Positions 41,907 through 51,116 of a DNA stretch of 64,000 nt are shown here, piece after piece; position 1 is the stretch's first letter, and every line of letters starts with the position of its first letter. Below the pieces are notes generated by a model. The model saw only the letters and a program-made list of their open reading frames with translations. It was not told the origin of the DNA and did no database searches. Source of the stretch: Nonomuraea gerenzanensis (lineage in GTDB: Bacteria > Actinomycetota > Actinomycetes > Streptosporangiales > Streptosporangiaceae); the NCBI RefSeq assembly GCF_020215645.1, contig NZ_CP084058.1, positions 1,984,001-2,048,000 of the forward strand, written 5' to 3'. The position numbers and the translations under genes were made by a program.

Positions 41907-42152
41907 GTGCTCGAGGAGGCTCTCGAGCACCTCGTTAAGGGCATCGTCGAACATCCCGACGATGTCCGGGTCCGCGCACGCCGCATTCGCAGCGGGCGCG
42001 TCCTGGAGGTCCGGGTGCACCCCGAGGACCTGGGCAAGGTCATCGGACGCGGCGGGCGCACCGCCAAGGCGCTGCGCACGGTCGTGAACGCCCTGGCCGA
42101 CGGGAAGTACGTGCGGGTCGATCTGCTCGATCTGCACGAAGCGGTCCGTTAG
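41907..42152 (+). CDS. khpA: KH-domain RNA-binding protein KhpA
   Basis: This 81-residue protein has a single KH domain with the GxxG loop in VIGRGGRTAKALR. It is the small RNA chaperone always found between rpsP and rimM in actinobacteria and firmicutes. GTG 41907 begins immediately after the rpsP stop. In relatives it works with KhpB/Jag in cell elongation and small-RNA binding. Confidence 0.93.
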   Translation: MLEEALEHLVKGIVEHPDDVRVRARRIRSGRVLEVRVHPEDLGKVIGRGGRTAKALRTVVNALADGKYVRVDLLDLHEAVR

Positions 42153-42224
42153 CGTCAGGTTTGTGCGCCCTCATCGGCTCGTTCCGATGGGGGCGCTCCG
42201 CGTTGAGAGAGAAGGCAGGTTCAC

Positions 42225-42725
42225 GTGCAGCTGGTCGTCGGCCGGATAGGCCGCCCGCACGGGGTACGCGGTGACGTGACCGTGGAGGTGCGCACCGACG
42301 ATCCCGAGCTGCGTTTCGCCGCCGGCACGCCGATCACGACCGACCCCGCCGATCGCGGGCCGCTCGTGGTCGCCGGTCGCCGGTGGCACAAGGGCGTGCT
42401 GCTGCTGACGTTCGAGGGGGTCGCCGACCGCGACGCCGCCGAGGAGCTGCGCGGCACCATGCTGGTCATCGACTCCTCCGAGGTGACGCCGTCCGACGAC
42501 CCCGACGAGTTCCACGACCACCAGCTCATCGGGCTGGCCGTGCAGACCGTCTCAGGCGAGCCGGTCGGCGAGGTGACGGATGTGCTGCACCACGGCCAGG
42601 ACCTGCTCGTGGTGCGCAGGAAGGGCCAGGAGGAGGCGCTCATCCCGTTCGTCAGGGCGCTGGTGCCCGAGGTGGACGTGGAGGCGGGCCGGCTGGTCGT
42701 CGATCCTCCCGAAGGGCTGCTGTGA
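42225..42725 (+). CDS. rimM: Ribosome maturation factor RimM
   Basis: This 166-residue protein has an N-terminal RimM barrel (VGRIGRPHGVRGDVTVEVRT) and a C-terminal PRC-barrel (DHQLIGLAVQTVSGEPVGEV, ending with EALIPFV). It assists assembly of the 30S head around S19. The GTG start at 42225 follows GAGAAGG. Its stop overlaps the trmD start by one base (TGATG). Confidence 0.94.
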   Translation: MQLVVGRIGRPHGVRGDVTVEVRTDDPELRFAAGTPITTDPADRGPLVVAGRRWHKGVLLLTFEGVADRDAAEELRGTMLVIDSSEVTPSDDPDEFHDHQLIGLAVQTVSGEPVGEVTDVLHHGQDLLVVRRKGQEEALIPFVRALVPEVDVEAGRLVVDPPEGLL

Positions 42726-43504
42726 TGCGGCTCGACATCGTCTCGATCTTCCCCGAGTACTTCGCGCCGCTGGACGTCTCGCTGATCGGCAAGGCCCGTG
42801 AGCGCGGCACCCTCGACGTACGGCTGCACCAGCTGCGCGACTGGGCCCACGACGTGCACAAGACCGTCGACGACACCCCCTACGGGGGCGGGCCCGGGAT
42901 GGTCATGAAGCCCGAGGTGTGGGGCGAGGCCATCGACGCCGTCGTCGGCGACGGCTCTGCCCGGCTGATCGTGCCGACCCCGAGCGGGCGGCCGTTCGAC
43001 CAGGAGCTGGCGCAGGAGCTGGCGCAGGAGCCGTGGCTGCTGTTCGCCTGCGGCCGGTACGAGGGCATCGACTCCAGGGTCATGCAGGAGTATTCCTCGC
43101 GGATGCGCGTGGACGAGGTCAGCATCGGCGACTACGTGCTGGCCGGTGGCGAGGTGGCGGTGCTGGTGATGGTGGAGGCCATCGGCAGGCTGCTGCCAGG
43201 CGTGCTGGGCAACGCCCAGTCGGCCGTGGACGACTCGTTCGCGCCCGGCTCGATGCGGAACCTGGTGGAGGGGCCCGTCTACACCAAGCCGCCCGTGTGG
43301 CGCGGGCACGAGGTGCCGGCGGTGCTGTTGTCCGGGCATCACGGAAATGTCGCCCGGTGGCGGCGCGACGAGGCGATCCGGCGCACCGTACGGAACCGGC
43401 CCGAGCTGGCGGCGGCGCTCGACCCCGAGACGCTCGACAAGCACGACAGAAAGCTGCTCGAAGAGCTCTCGTTTCGCCTCCAGCCGGAAGATATGGCAAA
43501 CTGA
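42725..43504 (+). CDS. trmD: tRNA (guanine37-N1)-methyltransferase TrmD
   Basis: This 259-residue SPOUT-class enzyme methylates G37 of tRNAs with a G36 to prevent frameshifting. It begins [13 protein letters not shown]. The substrate and cofactor knot is seen in [31 protein letters not shown] and [23 protein letters not shown] 42725 overlaps the rimM stop. The C-terminal helix ([10 protein letters not shown]) is normal. It is followed by a tandem-hairpin leader and rplS. Confidence 0.95.
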   Translation: MRLDIVSIFPEYFAPLDVSLIGKARERGTLDVRLHQLRDWAHDVHKTVDDTPYGGGPGMVMKPEVWGEAIDAVVGDGSARLIVPTPSGRPFDQELAQELAQEPWLLFACGRYEGIDSRVMQEYSSRMRVDEVSIGDYVLAGGEVAVLVMVEAIGRLLPGVLGNAQSAVDDSFAPGSMRNLVEGPVYTKPPVWRGHEVPAVLLSGHHGNVARWRRDEAIRRTVRNRPELAAALDPETLDKHDRKLLEELSFRLQPEDMAN

Positions 43505-43511
43505 ATCGCTG

Positions 43512-43559
43512 CCAACCGTCTATCGGTTGGTCCGTCATGCCCGGGAAACGGTCCCGGGC
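43512..43559 (+). promoter_or_regulatory. Tandem hairpins in the rplS leader
   Basis: Two perfect 7-bp hairpins lie between trmD and rplS: CCAACCG (43512-43518) with CGGTTGG (43524-43530), and GCCCGGG (43539-43545) with CCCGGGC (43553-43559). They resemble a ribosomal-protein leader RNA that could let L19 control its own synthesis. This is inferred from position and structure only. Confidence 0.5.
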
Positions 43560-43641
43560 TCATCAAACCAGCAAGCGTGTCCGCCGCGAGCTCCGGCCGG
43601 GTGGACCTCCGCGTGCTCACGAGGACTTGAGGACAGCTCTC

Positions 43642-44004
43642 ATGCACACGAAGATCCAGGAGCTCGAGCAGGCGACCCTGCGCGGCGACGTGCCGGCGTT
43701 CCGCCCCGGTGACACGCTCGAGGTCCACGTCCGAGTCGTCGAAGGAAACCGCTCCCGCATCCAGGTCTTCAAGGGCTTCGTGCTGCGCCGCCAGGGCAGC
43801 GGTGCCCGCGAGACCTTCACGGTCCGCAAGGTCAGCTACGGTGTCGGCGTCGAGCGCACCTTCCCGGTGCACAGCCCGGTCATCGAGAAGATCGTGCTCG
43901 TGACCCGCGGTGACGTGCGTCGCGCCAAGCTCTACTACATGCGCGACCTGCGCGGCAAGGCCGCCCGCATCCGCGAGAAGCGCGAGACCGCGGCCGCCAA
44001 GTAA
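43642..44004 (+). CDS. rplS: 50S ribosomal protein L19
   Basis: This 120-residue ribosomal protein sits at the 30S-50S interface. It has the typical start [20 protein letters not shown], the core [20 protein letters not shown] and the C-terminal [19 protein letters not shown] chose ATG 43642 by family length. The open frame extends upstream through the leader hairpins without a credible start. A strong terminator hairpin follows. Confidence 0.96.
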   Translation: MHTKIQELEQATLRGDVPAFRPGDTLEVHVRVVEGNRSRIQVFKGFVLRRQGSGARETFTVRKVSYGVGVERTFPVHSPVIEKIVLVTRGDVRRAKLYYMRDLRGKAARIREKRETAAAK

Positions 44005-44026
44005 ACCCGGTGGTCTTCGTCTTGGG

Positions 44027-44060
44027 AATGGCCCGCGCGAACGCGCGGGCCATTCGCCTT
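44027..44060 (+). terminator. Strong hairpin after rplS
   Basis: AATGGCCCGCGC (44027-44038) pairs perfectly with GCGCGGGCCATT (44043-44054) around a GAAC tetraloop, followed by CGCCTTT. This 12-bp stem is the most convincing intrinsic terminator in the window. Confidence 0.85.
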
Positions 44061-44153
44061 TACAGGGCCGTTTCCTTTATGTGGAGCGACTCGTGCACGG
44101 TGTAACGTCGGTCGAGGCTTGTCGAGCCGAGGCATCATCTAGGCTCGTCAGCG

Positions 44154-45011
44154 ATGACTAACGAAAGCCAGGAGCACGGCGCGGCGCGCCGCCCTGTCGA
44201 GGACGAGGTGGACGTGGTCGCCGAAGAGACTCAGAAGCCGGCCAAGGGCGATAAACCAGAGAAGAAGGGGTCGTTCTGGAAAGAGCTTCCCGTTCTCATC
44301 GTCGTAGCCCTGGTGCTGGCGCTGATCATCAAGACGTTTGTGGTCCAGGCCTTCTACATCCCGTCGGAGTCGATGGAGAACACCCTCCTGACGAACGACC
44401 GGGTCCTGGTCAACAAGCTCGTCTACCACACTCGTGACATCGAGCGCGGCGACGTGGTGGTCTTCTCGGGGGTCGACTCCTGGGACGGTGAGTTCGAGAT
44501 GGCGGAGCCGTCCAACCCGGTCGAGGGCTTCTTCCGGTGGGTGGGCACGGCGTTCGGCATCATCCCCGGCGAGAAGGACTACATCAAGCGGGTCATCGGC
44601 GTCGGCGGCGACCACGTCAAGTGCTGCGACTCCAAGGGGCGCATCACGGTCAACGGCACGCCCATCGACGAGGAGAGCTATCTCTACCCGGGCGACGTGC
44701 CCTCCGACGAGTTCTTCGACGTCACGGTGCCGCAGGGGCGGCTGTGGGTCATGGGCGACCACCGCTCGGTCTCGCTCGACTCGCGCTCGCACACCGGCGA
44801 TCCGGGTGGCGGCTCCATCCCCGAAGGCCAGGTCATCGGGCGGGCCTTCGTGATCGTGTGGCCGTTCAACAGGTTCGACACGATCGACATCCCTGACACG
44901 TTCGCACAGCCCGCACTCCAGGCGCTGGGCGGTTCGGCACCGCTGGTCGCCGGGTTCGGCATGGCCGTACCCTTGGTGCTGGTCCGTCGGCGCCTGCGGA
45001 GGAGGCGCTGA
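44154..45011 (+). CDS. lepB: Signal peptidase I, first copy
   Basis: This 285-residue membrane peptidase cleaves Sec and Tat signal peptides outside the membrane. It has a charged cytoplasmic N-terminus (about 40 residues), a membrane helix at about residues 44-62, nucleophile Ser73 in SESMENTLL, general base Lys145 in YIKRVIGVGGDHV and box E GDHRS. A second membrane helix and an Arg-rich end (VRRRLRRRR) close the protein. Its stop overlaps the second signal peptidase gene by one base. Tandem signal peptidases in this position are usual in actinomycetes. Confidence 0.94.
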   Translation: MTNESQEHGAARRPVEDEVDVVAEETQKPAKGDKPEKKGSFWKELPVLIVVALVLALIIKTFVVQAFYIPSESMENTLLTNDRVLVNKLVYHTRDIERGDVVVFSGVDSWDGEFEMAEPSNPVEGFFRWVGTAFGIIPGEKDYIKRVIGVGGDHVKCCDSKGRITVNGTPIDEESYLYPGDVPSDEFFDVTVPQGRLWVMGDHRSVSLDSRSHTGDPGGGSIPEGQVIGRAFVIVWPFNRFDTIDIPDTFAQPALQALGGSAPLVAGFGMAVPLVLVRRRLRRRR

Positions 45012-45604
45012 TGGCCGACACCAAGAAGGCGGAGGGCGTGGGGAAAGAGAAGAAGAAGGGCGGCTTTCGCGAGACCGTCCTGCTGCTGGTCATGGGCGTC
45101 GGCATCGCGCTGCTGCTTCAGGCGTTCGTGGTCGGGTCGTTCTACATCCCGTCCGTGTCGATGGAGAACACTCTCCTGGTCAACGACCGGGTCTTCGTCA
45201 ACAAGCTGGCGGGCAAGCCCGAGCGCGGCGACATCGTGGTCTTCAAGGGCTGGAACGGCGAGGACACGATCAAGCGGGTCATCGGCATCGGCGGCGACAA
45301 GGTGGTGTGCTGCGACAAGCAGAAGCGCATCACCGTCAACGGTACGCCGCTGGACGAGAAGTCCTACCTCTACCCGGACGATTTCGCTTCTGGCGATGAC
45401 TTCGACGTCACCGTGCCCGCCGGGAAGCTCTGGCTCATGGGCGACCACCGCAGCGCCTCGGCCGACTCCCGGGCCCATATGGGCGAGCCGGGAGGTGGCT
45501 TCATCTCGGAGGACGACGTGATCGGCAAGGCCGTGGTGCGCTACTGGCCGCTGTCGCGGGGCTATCTCTTCTCCCGTCCCGACATTTTCGACAAGGTCAA
45601 GTAG
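45011..45604 (+). CDS. lepB: Signal peptidase I, second copy
   Basis: This 197-residue paralogue of the preceding gene has one membrane helix (about residues 22-42), nucleophile Ser50 in SVSMENTLL and Lys88 in TIKRVIGIGGDKV, and a GDHRSASADSR box. It lacks the extra linker after box C and the C-terminal membrane helix of the first copy. It is translationally coupled to it (TGATG). The two enzymes probably divide the secreted substrates. Confidence 0.94.
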   Translation: MADTKKAEGVGKEKKKGGFRETVLLLVMGVGIALLLQAFVVGSFYIPSVSMENTLLVNDRVFVNKLAGKPERGDIVVFKGWNGEDTIKRVIGIGGDKVVCCDKQKRITVNGTPLDEKSYLYPDDFASGDDFDVTVPAGKLWLMGDHRSASADSRAHMGEPGGGFISEDDVIGKAVVRYWPLSRGYLFSRPDIFDKVK

Positions 45605-45656
45605 AGACGTCTTCCAGTCGCGGTATGCGGCGAATGGGGCGTACGCTGCCTGTGTC

Positions 45657-46325
45657 ATGACAGTTGCGTTCCGCCCTCGTCCGAGCGTCGTCCGGCGCGA
45701 TTCCGGACTCTACGCCTACGAACGGGCACTGGCCCGCCGCGGCCTGACCCCCATCGCGGGCGTCGACGAGGCCGGCCGCGGCGCGTGCGCCGGGCCCCTG
45801 GTGGTCGCGTCCGTCATCCTGCGCAAGCAGCTCGACGGCCTGAGCGACTCGAAACTGCTGAGCCCCGCGGTGCGCGAACGCCTGCACGACCAGATCATGC
45901 GGGTCGCGCACGTCGGCATAGTGATCATCCCTCCGGGGGAGATCGACGCCAAAGGTCTGCACAGATGCAACGTCTCGGGAATGCGGCGGGCGGTCGCGCA
46001 GTTGCCCTGTGACCCGGAGTACATCCTGACGGACGGTTTCCCGGTCCCGGGGCTCCCGGCGCCGTCCCTGGCCGTGTGGAAGGGGGACCAGGTGGCCGCG
46101 TGCGTGGCGGCCGCGTCGATCGTGGCCAAGGTGACCAGGGATCGCTTGATGGTCGCGCTCGACGAGCGCTACCCGCAGTACGGCTTCGCCGAACACAAGG
46201 GGTATGTCACACCAGGACACCGGCTCGCGCTGGAAACGCACGGTCCGTGTCCTGATCACCGTTACTCCTTCGTCACGGTGGCGAGGGAGATGGGTGAGAA
46301 TGAAATGGGGGCCGGGGTTGCCTGA
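45657..46325 (+). CDS. rnhB: Ribonuclease HII
   Basis: This 222-residue cytoplasmic nuclease removes ribonucleotides from DNA:RNA hybrids. The acidic active site is seen in GVDEAGRGACAGPLVV (Asp and Glu), LSDSKLLS and ILTDGFPVP, and the conserved AASIVAKVTRDRLM follows. ATG 45657 follows the lepB stop by 52 bases. The C-terminus is slightly extended past the usual HRYSF end. Position between lepB and DUF2469 is standard for actinobacteria. Confidence 0.95.
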   Translation: MTVAFRPRPSVVRRDSGLYAYERALARRGLTPIAGVDEAGRGACAGPLVVASVILRKQLDGLSDSKLLSPAVRERLHDQIMRVAHVGIVIIPPGEIDAKGLHRCNVSGMRRAVAQLPCDPEYILTDGFPVPGLPAPSLAVWKGDQVAACVAAASIVAKVTRDRLMVALDERYPQYGFAEHKGYVTPGHRLALETHGPCPDHRYSFVTVAREMGENEMGAGVA

Positions 46326-46364
46326 CCAGGCGAACCGGGGGACCGGTACGACAGGAGGACCGCG

Positions 46365-46691
46365 ATGAGCGCAGAGGATCTCGAAAAGTACGAAACCGAG
46401 ATGGAGCTGCAGCTTTACCGCGAATACCGTGATGTCGTCGGTTTGTTCACGTACGTGGTGGAGACTGAGCGGCGCTTCTACCTGACCAACTCGGTCGACC
46501 TCGACGTCCGTACCGCCGAGAACGGCGACGTCTTCTTCGATGTGAAGATGCAGGACGCGTGGGTGTGGGACATGTATCGGCCGGCGCGGTTCGTGAAGAA
46601 CGTGCGGGTGGTGACGTTCAAGGATGTGAACGTGGAGGAGCTGGCCAAGGCGGATCTGGAGATGCCTAAGGAAGGGTTCTCTGCTGGGTAG
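46365..46691 (+). CDS. DUF2469 family protein
   Basis: This 108-residue soluble protein is highly conserved next to rnhB throughout actinobacteria. It starts MSAEDLEKYETEMELQLYRE and contains DVVGLFTYVVETERRFYLTN. AGGAGG lies just upstream of ATG 46365. It has no known function. Conservation and location suggest a housekeeping role. Confidence 0.93.
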   Translation: MSAEDLEKYETEMELQLYREYRDVVGLFTYVVETERRFYLTNSVDLDVRTAENGDVFFDVKMQDAWVWDMYRPARFVKNVRVVTFKDVNVEELAKADLEMPKEGFSAG

Positions 46692-47423
46692 GCGGGGGGT
46701 GTCGGGGGTGGGGCGGTTGTTGGCCTGCTGAGTGCGGGGGCCGCCTGACCGGCGTGAGGATGGTATTCGCCGGTGGGGCGTAGCCTGTCTGGGCTTGCGG
46801 TGGGTATGCCTGCCTAGGTTTCAGGCTGTTCTTGGGGGCTGTGCGGGCTTCTGGCTCGGGCTGGGTGTTGGTTTCGGGGTTTGCCGTTCTTGGGGTGTGC
46901 CGGTGCGGGCGCGCTCTCATGCCCTGGCCGGGGGGCCGTACTGGTGCCTCGTCCGCGGGATTCACCTCCACCGCCACCCGTTTGCTCCCTCTCCGGGCTA
47001 CCTGCTTCTCTTTGCCCTTGCGCCCTTGCGCGCCTTGCCTTACGCGCATCCGCGCCCGCCTCACGCGCACCCGCCTCTCACGCGTGCCCATGCCCGCCTC
47101 ACGTAGCACGCACCACCTCGGACCAGCGCGCGCCCCTCATCCCGCTTCCTTGTCCACCTCGCTCCAGTTCGTCCACTCGACCACTCCTCCACACCGCCAG
47201 CTCCAGCGCCCACACCTAATCCAACGCCAAACCCAGCAACTCCCCCACCCAGCCCTCAACCCCGGCCCCCAGCACGCACGAGCGGCCGCCCCAAAGCCAG
47301 CCCACTTATCCACAGCTTCACCACCTCCTCGCCGCCCCATCCACAGAACCCCGTTCGGCCCCTCCACCCCCACCCCCCATCCGCCAAGGTCATGCCCAAC
47401 CCCAACCCCCACGGAGGCGGCAC
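46692..47423. other. Long spacer between DUF2469 and yraN with a composition switch
   Basis: In 732 bases I see no credible gene; the open frames are low-complexity Pro/His/Arg readings. The plus strand is G/T-rich to about 46920 and then strongly C-rich to 47423. A perfect DnaA-box nonamer TTATCCACA lies at 47306-47314 and a near match (ATCCACAGA) about 25 bases on. A ribosome site (GGAGG) precedes yraN at the right end. Confidence 0.6.
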
Positions 47424-47783
47424 ATGGCCAAGGAAACCAAGCTCGAACTAGGCAAACGCGGCGAACAAGCAGCCGTAACCTACCTAGAAGCCAACGGAAT
47501 GAAGGTCCTGGACCGCAACTGGCGCTGCCGCCACGGCGAAATCGACATCCTCGCGGAAGAAGGCCCCACCCTCGTCGTGGTCGAGGTCAAAACCCGCTCA
47601 GGCAGATCCCACGGCACAGCACTGGAATCCGTGAGCCCCACCAAACTGGCCAGACTGCGCATGCTCGCCGCCAAATGGCTCTCCGCACAACCCCGCACGT
47701 TCGAAACGGTCCGCGTCGACGTCATAGCCCTGGAACGCTTCGCAGGAGATTTCGCCCTCCACCACGTAAGGGGGGCGATCTAG
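47424..47783 (+). CDS. yraN: YraN/UPF0102 family endonuclease-like protein
   Basis: This 119-residue protein has a PD-(D/E)xK nuclease-like core: GEQAAVTYLEANGMKVLDRN, then GEIDILAEE and VVVEVKTRSG holding the likely metal-binding Asp, Glu and Lys. The biochemical role is not established; it is placed with DNA-processing genes. Its stop directly abuts the comM start. The codon pattern is A/C-rich compared with the genes before 46.7 kb. Confidence 0.9.
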   Translation: MAKETKLELGKRGEQAAVTYLEANGMKVLDRNWRCRHGEIDILAEEGPTLVVVEVKTRSGRSHGTALESVSPTKLARLRMLAAKWLSAQPRTFETVRVDVIALERFAGDFALHHVRGAI

Positions 47784-49322
47784 ATGGCGGTGGCCCGCAC
47801 GCGCAGCGTGGCCCTGGTAGGAGTCGCGGGCCGCACGGTCGAGGTCGAAGCCGACGTGGGCAACGGCCTGGCAGGCATCCATCTCATCGGTCTGCCCGAC
47901 ACCGCGCTGAGCGAGGCCCGCGACCGCGTCAGATCGGCGATGGTCAACAGTAACTACCCCTGGCCCGACGCCCGCATCATCGTCAGCCTCTTCCCGGCCA
48001 GCCTGCCGAAGCGGGGCTCCCAGTTCGACCTCGCCATCGCCATGGCCATCCTGGGCGCGGCCGGCGTGGTCCCGGCAGAGCGCATCGCGGAGCCGTTCTT
48101 CCTGGGAGAGCTCGGCCTCGACGGCCGCATCAGAGCCGTACGCGGCGTGCTCCCCTCCGTCCTGGGCGCGGCCAAGCACGGTGACGTCACGGTCGTGGTT
48201 CCCTCCGCGAACTGCGCCGAGGCCGTCCTCGTCCCCGACGTGAAGGTGATCCCGGTCGCGGACCTGCGCCAGCTCGTGGAGTGGCTGCGCAAGGGCGACG
48301 CCCCACCCGAGCCCGAGATCGAGATCGAGGAGTACGCCGACCCGCCCAAGACCACCTGCGCCCCCGGCGTCGACCTGGCGGACGTCGTCGGCCAGCCGGT
48401 CGCCCGGCGAGCACTCGAAGTGTGCGCGGCCGGCGGCCACAACCTGTGGATGCTCGGCCCGCCGGGCACCGGCAAGACCATGCTGGCCGAACGCCTCCCC
48501 ACCCTCCTGCCGGACCTGGAGCTCGATCACGCCCTGGAGGTCACCGCCATCCATTCGGTCGCCGGCGTCCTGCCGCCCAACGCGCCGATGATGAGCCACC
48601 CTCCGTTCGTCAGCCCGCACCACACGGCGACCGCCGCCGCGATCATCGGCGGCGGCAGCACGATCGTCCGCCCCGGAGCCGTCTCCCTGGCCCACAGAGG
48701 CGTGCTCTTCATGGACGAGGCCCCGGAATTCCCCCGGCATGTCCTGGACGGGCTGAGACAACCCCTGGAGTCCGGCCGGGTGACGGTGTCGAGGTCCGCA
48801 GGCTCGGTCACGTTCCCCGCCCGGTTCATGCTCGTCCTGGCGGCCAACCCGTGCCCCTGCTCCCAGGCGGAGGACCAGGGGGAGACCTGCAGATGCTCTC
48901 CCACCATCAGACGCCGCTACCTGGGCCGCCTCTCCGGCCCGCTCCTCGACCGCATCGACATGAAGGTCACGGTCGCCCGCTCCTCCCGCCGCGAGCTCCT
49001 GGCCGACCGCCAGTTCGTGGAGACGAGCAAGACGGTCGCAGAACGGGTCCTGGTGGCTCGTGAACGAGCCGCCAAGCGCCTGGCGGGCACGCAGTGGCGC
49101 TCCAACGCCGAGATCCCCTCCTCCGTCCTCCACGCCGACTACCGCCCTTCGGACGCCGCCATGCAGCCCATGACGGCCTGCCTGGACGCCGGCACCCTCA
49201 CCGCCCGCGGCCTCGACCGCGTCGTACGAGTGGCCTGGACCCTCGCCGACCTGGCCGGCAAAGACCTCCCAGGACAGGACGAAACCAACGCGGCGCTCAG
49301 CTTCTGGCTCGGTGTGCGATGA
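47784..49322 (+). CDS. comM: YifB/ComM family Mg-chelatase-like AAA ATPase
   Basis: This 512-residue ATPase has an N-terminal ribosomal-S5-like domain (residues 1-180), Walker A GPPGTGKTM (about residue 227), Walker B FMDEAPEF and the Cys cluster ANPCPC...CRCS (about 354-374) that is typical of the family. A C-terminal helical domain follows. Characterised relatives are helicases that aid branch migration during recombination of incoming DNA. It begins at ATG 47784 with no gap after yraN. The dprA gene follows, which is the usual yraN-comM-dprA order. Confidence 0.94.
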   Translation: MAVARTRSVALVGVAGRTVEVEADVGNGLAGIHLIGLPDTALSEARDRVRSAMVNSNYPWPDARIIVSLFPASLPKRGSQFDLAIAMAILGAAGVVPAERIAEPFFLGELGLDGRIRAVRGVLPSVLGAAKHGDVTVVVPSANCAEAVLVPDVKVIPVADLRQLVEWLRKGDAPPEPEIEIEEYADPPKTTCAPGVDLADVVGQPVARRALEVCAAGGHNLWMLGPPGTGKTMLAERLPTLLPDLELDHALEVTAIHSVAGVLPPNAPMMSHPPFVSPHHTATAAAIIGGGSTIVRPGAVSLAHRGVLFMDEAPEFPRHVLDGLRQPLESGRVTVSRSAGSVTFPARFMLVLAANPCPCSQAEDQGETCRCSPTIRRRYLGRLSGPLLDRIDMKVTVARSSRRELLADRQFVETSKTVAERVLVARERAAKRLAGTQWRSNAEIPSSVLHADYRPSDAAMQPMTACLDAGTLTARGLDRVVRVAWTLADLAGKDLPGQDETNAALSFWLGVR

Positions 49323-49607
49323 CCCGCCCGCAACCTCAGAGCACCTCCCCAGCCATCACGTCCGAACGGTCCTCCCAAGGCGCCACGTCCTCCTCCTCCT
49401 GCTCCTCCCGCCTCGCCCACCGCCCTCCGGGCGAACCGCCATCCCCACACACTTTCGGGAGGACCCGTGACCGCCACACCTTCCACAGCCACAGAGAGCA
49501 AGGTCGAGGAGGTGGCCATCGCCACCAGGAGAGCCGAGGACCAAGGGATGGCCAACCCTGTATGGGCGACCCGAGCCGCTTGGCAAGCCGATAAGGAAGG
49601 AGGGGTC

Positions 49608-51116
49608 ATGACGGAGAGCGCGACTCAATCCGACAGACAACACGAGACCGCCAGGGGAGTTGAGGCTGTCAGGGGAGTCGAGTCCGAAAGCGAGATCGAG
49701 TCCGAGAGCGAGATCGAGTCCGAGAGCGAGATCGAGTCCGAAAGCGAGATCGAGGCGAGAGCCGCTCTCATGCGAGCCGCCGACGTCGGAGACGTCACCA
49801 TGGGCAGCCTCGTAGCCCAGTACGGCGCCCCACAGGCAGTGGAAGCCATCCGCACCCGCACCCTCCCTCCGGACTTCATCGCCAGACAAGCCCAGCACGA
49901 ACGCCCACCCAACCTCACGTCCTGCCTGAACGCCTGGTACACCCGCCTGGCAGCCGCCAACCCCGCGGCCGACCTCGAAGCCGGCCGACGATCCGGAGCC
50001 AGGCTGATCATCCCCGGCAGCCCGGAATGGCCCACCCAGCTCAACCAACTGGGCCGCAGCCGCCCCCTCGGCCTCTGGGTGCACGGCAACGCCGACCTCC
50101 GCTTCTCCTGCCTCAAATCCGTGGCCATCGTCGGAGCCAGGGCCGCCACCTCGTACGGCTCCCACATCGCGGCCGAGTTCGGCGTCGGTCTCAGCGAGTC
50201 AGGCTGGACCGTCGTCTCCGGCGGCGCCTTCGGCGTGGACGGTGCGGCCCACAAGGGCGCTCTGGCCGCCGGAGCACCCACAGTCGTGGTCCTGGCCTGC
50301 GGCGTCGACGTCTCCTACCCGAGCGCCCACGAGCCCTTGTTCGCCGAGATCAGAGAGAAGGGCGTCCTCATCAGCGAGTGCCCGCCCGGCGTACACCCGA
50401 CCAGAGCCCGCTTCCTCATCCGCAACCGTCTGATAGCGGCCCTGTCACGAGGAACGGTCGTCGTCGAAGCCGCCATCCGCAGCGGCGCCCTCAACACAGC
50501 CACCCACGCCCTGTCCCTCAACAGGCACCTGGGAGCAGTCCCGGGCCCCATCACCTCCGCGATGTCAGCCGGTTGCCACAAACTCCTCCGAGAACGCAAG
50601 GCCGTCTGCATCACCTCCCCGGAAGACATGATCGACCTCGTAGGCATGCTCGGCGACGACCTCGCCCCGCAGATCCGCGCCCCCGCCGTTCCCAGAGACA
50701 GACTCAACGAGCCGACCAAGAGAGTCCTGGACGCGGTCCCGGCCAGAGGCGGCGCAGGCCCCGCCTCGATCGCGGTGGCAGCCGGCCTGAGCCTCGACAC
50801 GACCCTGAGCGCCCTCGGCGGCTTGGCAGCCGCCGGCTACATCGAACGCACCCCCAGAGGCTGGCGCCTCCGCAAACAGCCGACCACGTACCGCAAGGCC
50901 CCCGACTCCGCAGCCCTCGAACCCCCACCTCTCCCGGAACCAGACCCGACCGACATCCCGCCACCGCACGACCCGCCACCGCACGACCCGCCACCCCATC
51001 ACCCGCCACCCCACGACGACTTCCGCCCCGCGACGCCGAATCCCCTGACCGAACGGCGGCTGACCCCAGCTCAAGATCGCCCCGAGAGCGACACGCAGCA
51101 CGACCCCGGTACCTGA
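49608..51116 (+). CDS. dprA: DNA-processing protein DprA with repeat-bearing ends
   Basis: DprA protects incoming single-stranded DNA and loads RecA. The Rossmann-like core is clear: VAIVGARAATSYGS, SGGAFGVDGAAHKGAL, VLACGVDVSYP, FLIRNRLIAALSRGTVVVEA. A winged-helix domain follows. From ATG 49608 (AAGGAGGGG just upstream) the protein has 502 residues. A GTG at 49467 in the same frame, also with GGAGG, would add 47. The N-terminal extension holds four ESESEI repeats and the C-terminus a PPPHD-type repeat (about 50957-51017), both unusual for DprA. The 145-286 base gap after comM is also longer than normal. Confidence 0.9.
   Translation: MTESATQSDRQHETARGVEAVRGVESESEIESESEIESESEIESESEIEARAALMRAADVGDVTMGSLVAQYGAPQAVEAIRTRTLPPDFIARQAQHERPPNLTSCLNAWYTRLAAANPAADLEAGRRSGARLIIPGSPEWPTQLNQLGRSRPLGLWVHGNADLRFSCLKSVAIVGARAATSYGSHIAAEFGVGLSESGWTVVSGGAFGVDGAAHKGALAAGAPTVVVLACGVDVSYPSAHEPLFAEIREKGVLISECPPGVHPTRARFLIRNRLIAALSRGTVVVEAAIRSGALNTATHALSLNRHLGAVPGPITSAMSAGCHKLLRERKAVCITSPEDMIDLVGMLGDDLAPQIRAPAVPRDRLNEPTKRVLDAVPARGGAGPASIAVAAGLSLDTTLSALGGLAAAGYIERTPRGWRLRKQPTTYRKAPDSAALEPPPLPEPDPTDIPPPHDPPPHDPPPHHPPPHDDFRPATPNPLTERRLTPAQDRPESDTQHDPGT
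49680..49751 (+). repeat. Four 18-bp repeats in the dprA 5' end
   Basis: The unit GAGTCCGAGAGCGAGATC is repeated four times, with one A/G variation in the first and last units, and encodes ESESEI. All units keep the frame, so copy number could vary without disrupting the gene. Confidence 0.9.

Noticed and set aside
44154..45604. Tandem signal peptidase genes as something unusual
   Set aside because: Adjacent multiple signal peptidases next to rplS and rnhB are normal in actinomycetes.
47306..47314. Replication origin suggested by DnaA boxes
   Set aside because: Only single boxes, no dnaA/dnaN nearby and no box cluster.
46832..47953. A 373-codon open frame from the spacer into yraN
   Set aside because: Low-complexity Pro/Arg/His reading, out of frame with yraN, no ribosome site or domain.
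49319..49594. Open frame starting in the comM stop codon, a possible alternative dprA start
   Set aside because: It is in a different frame from DprA and ends at 49594 with a Ser/Pro/Arg-rich sequence lacking conserved features.
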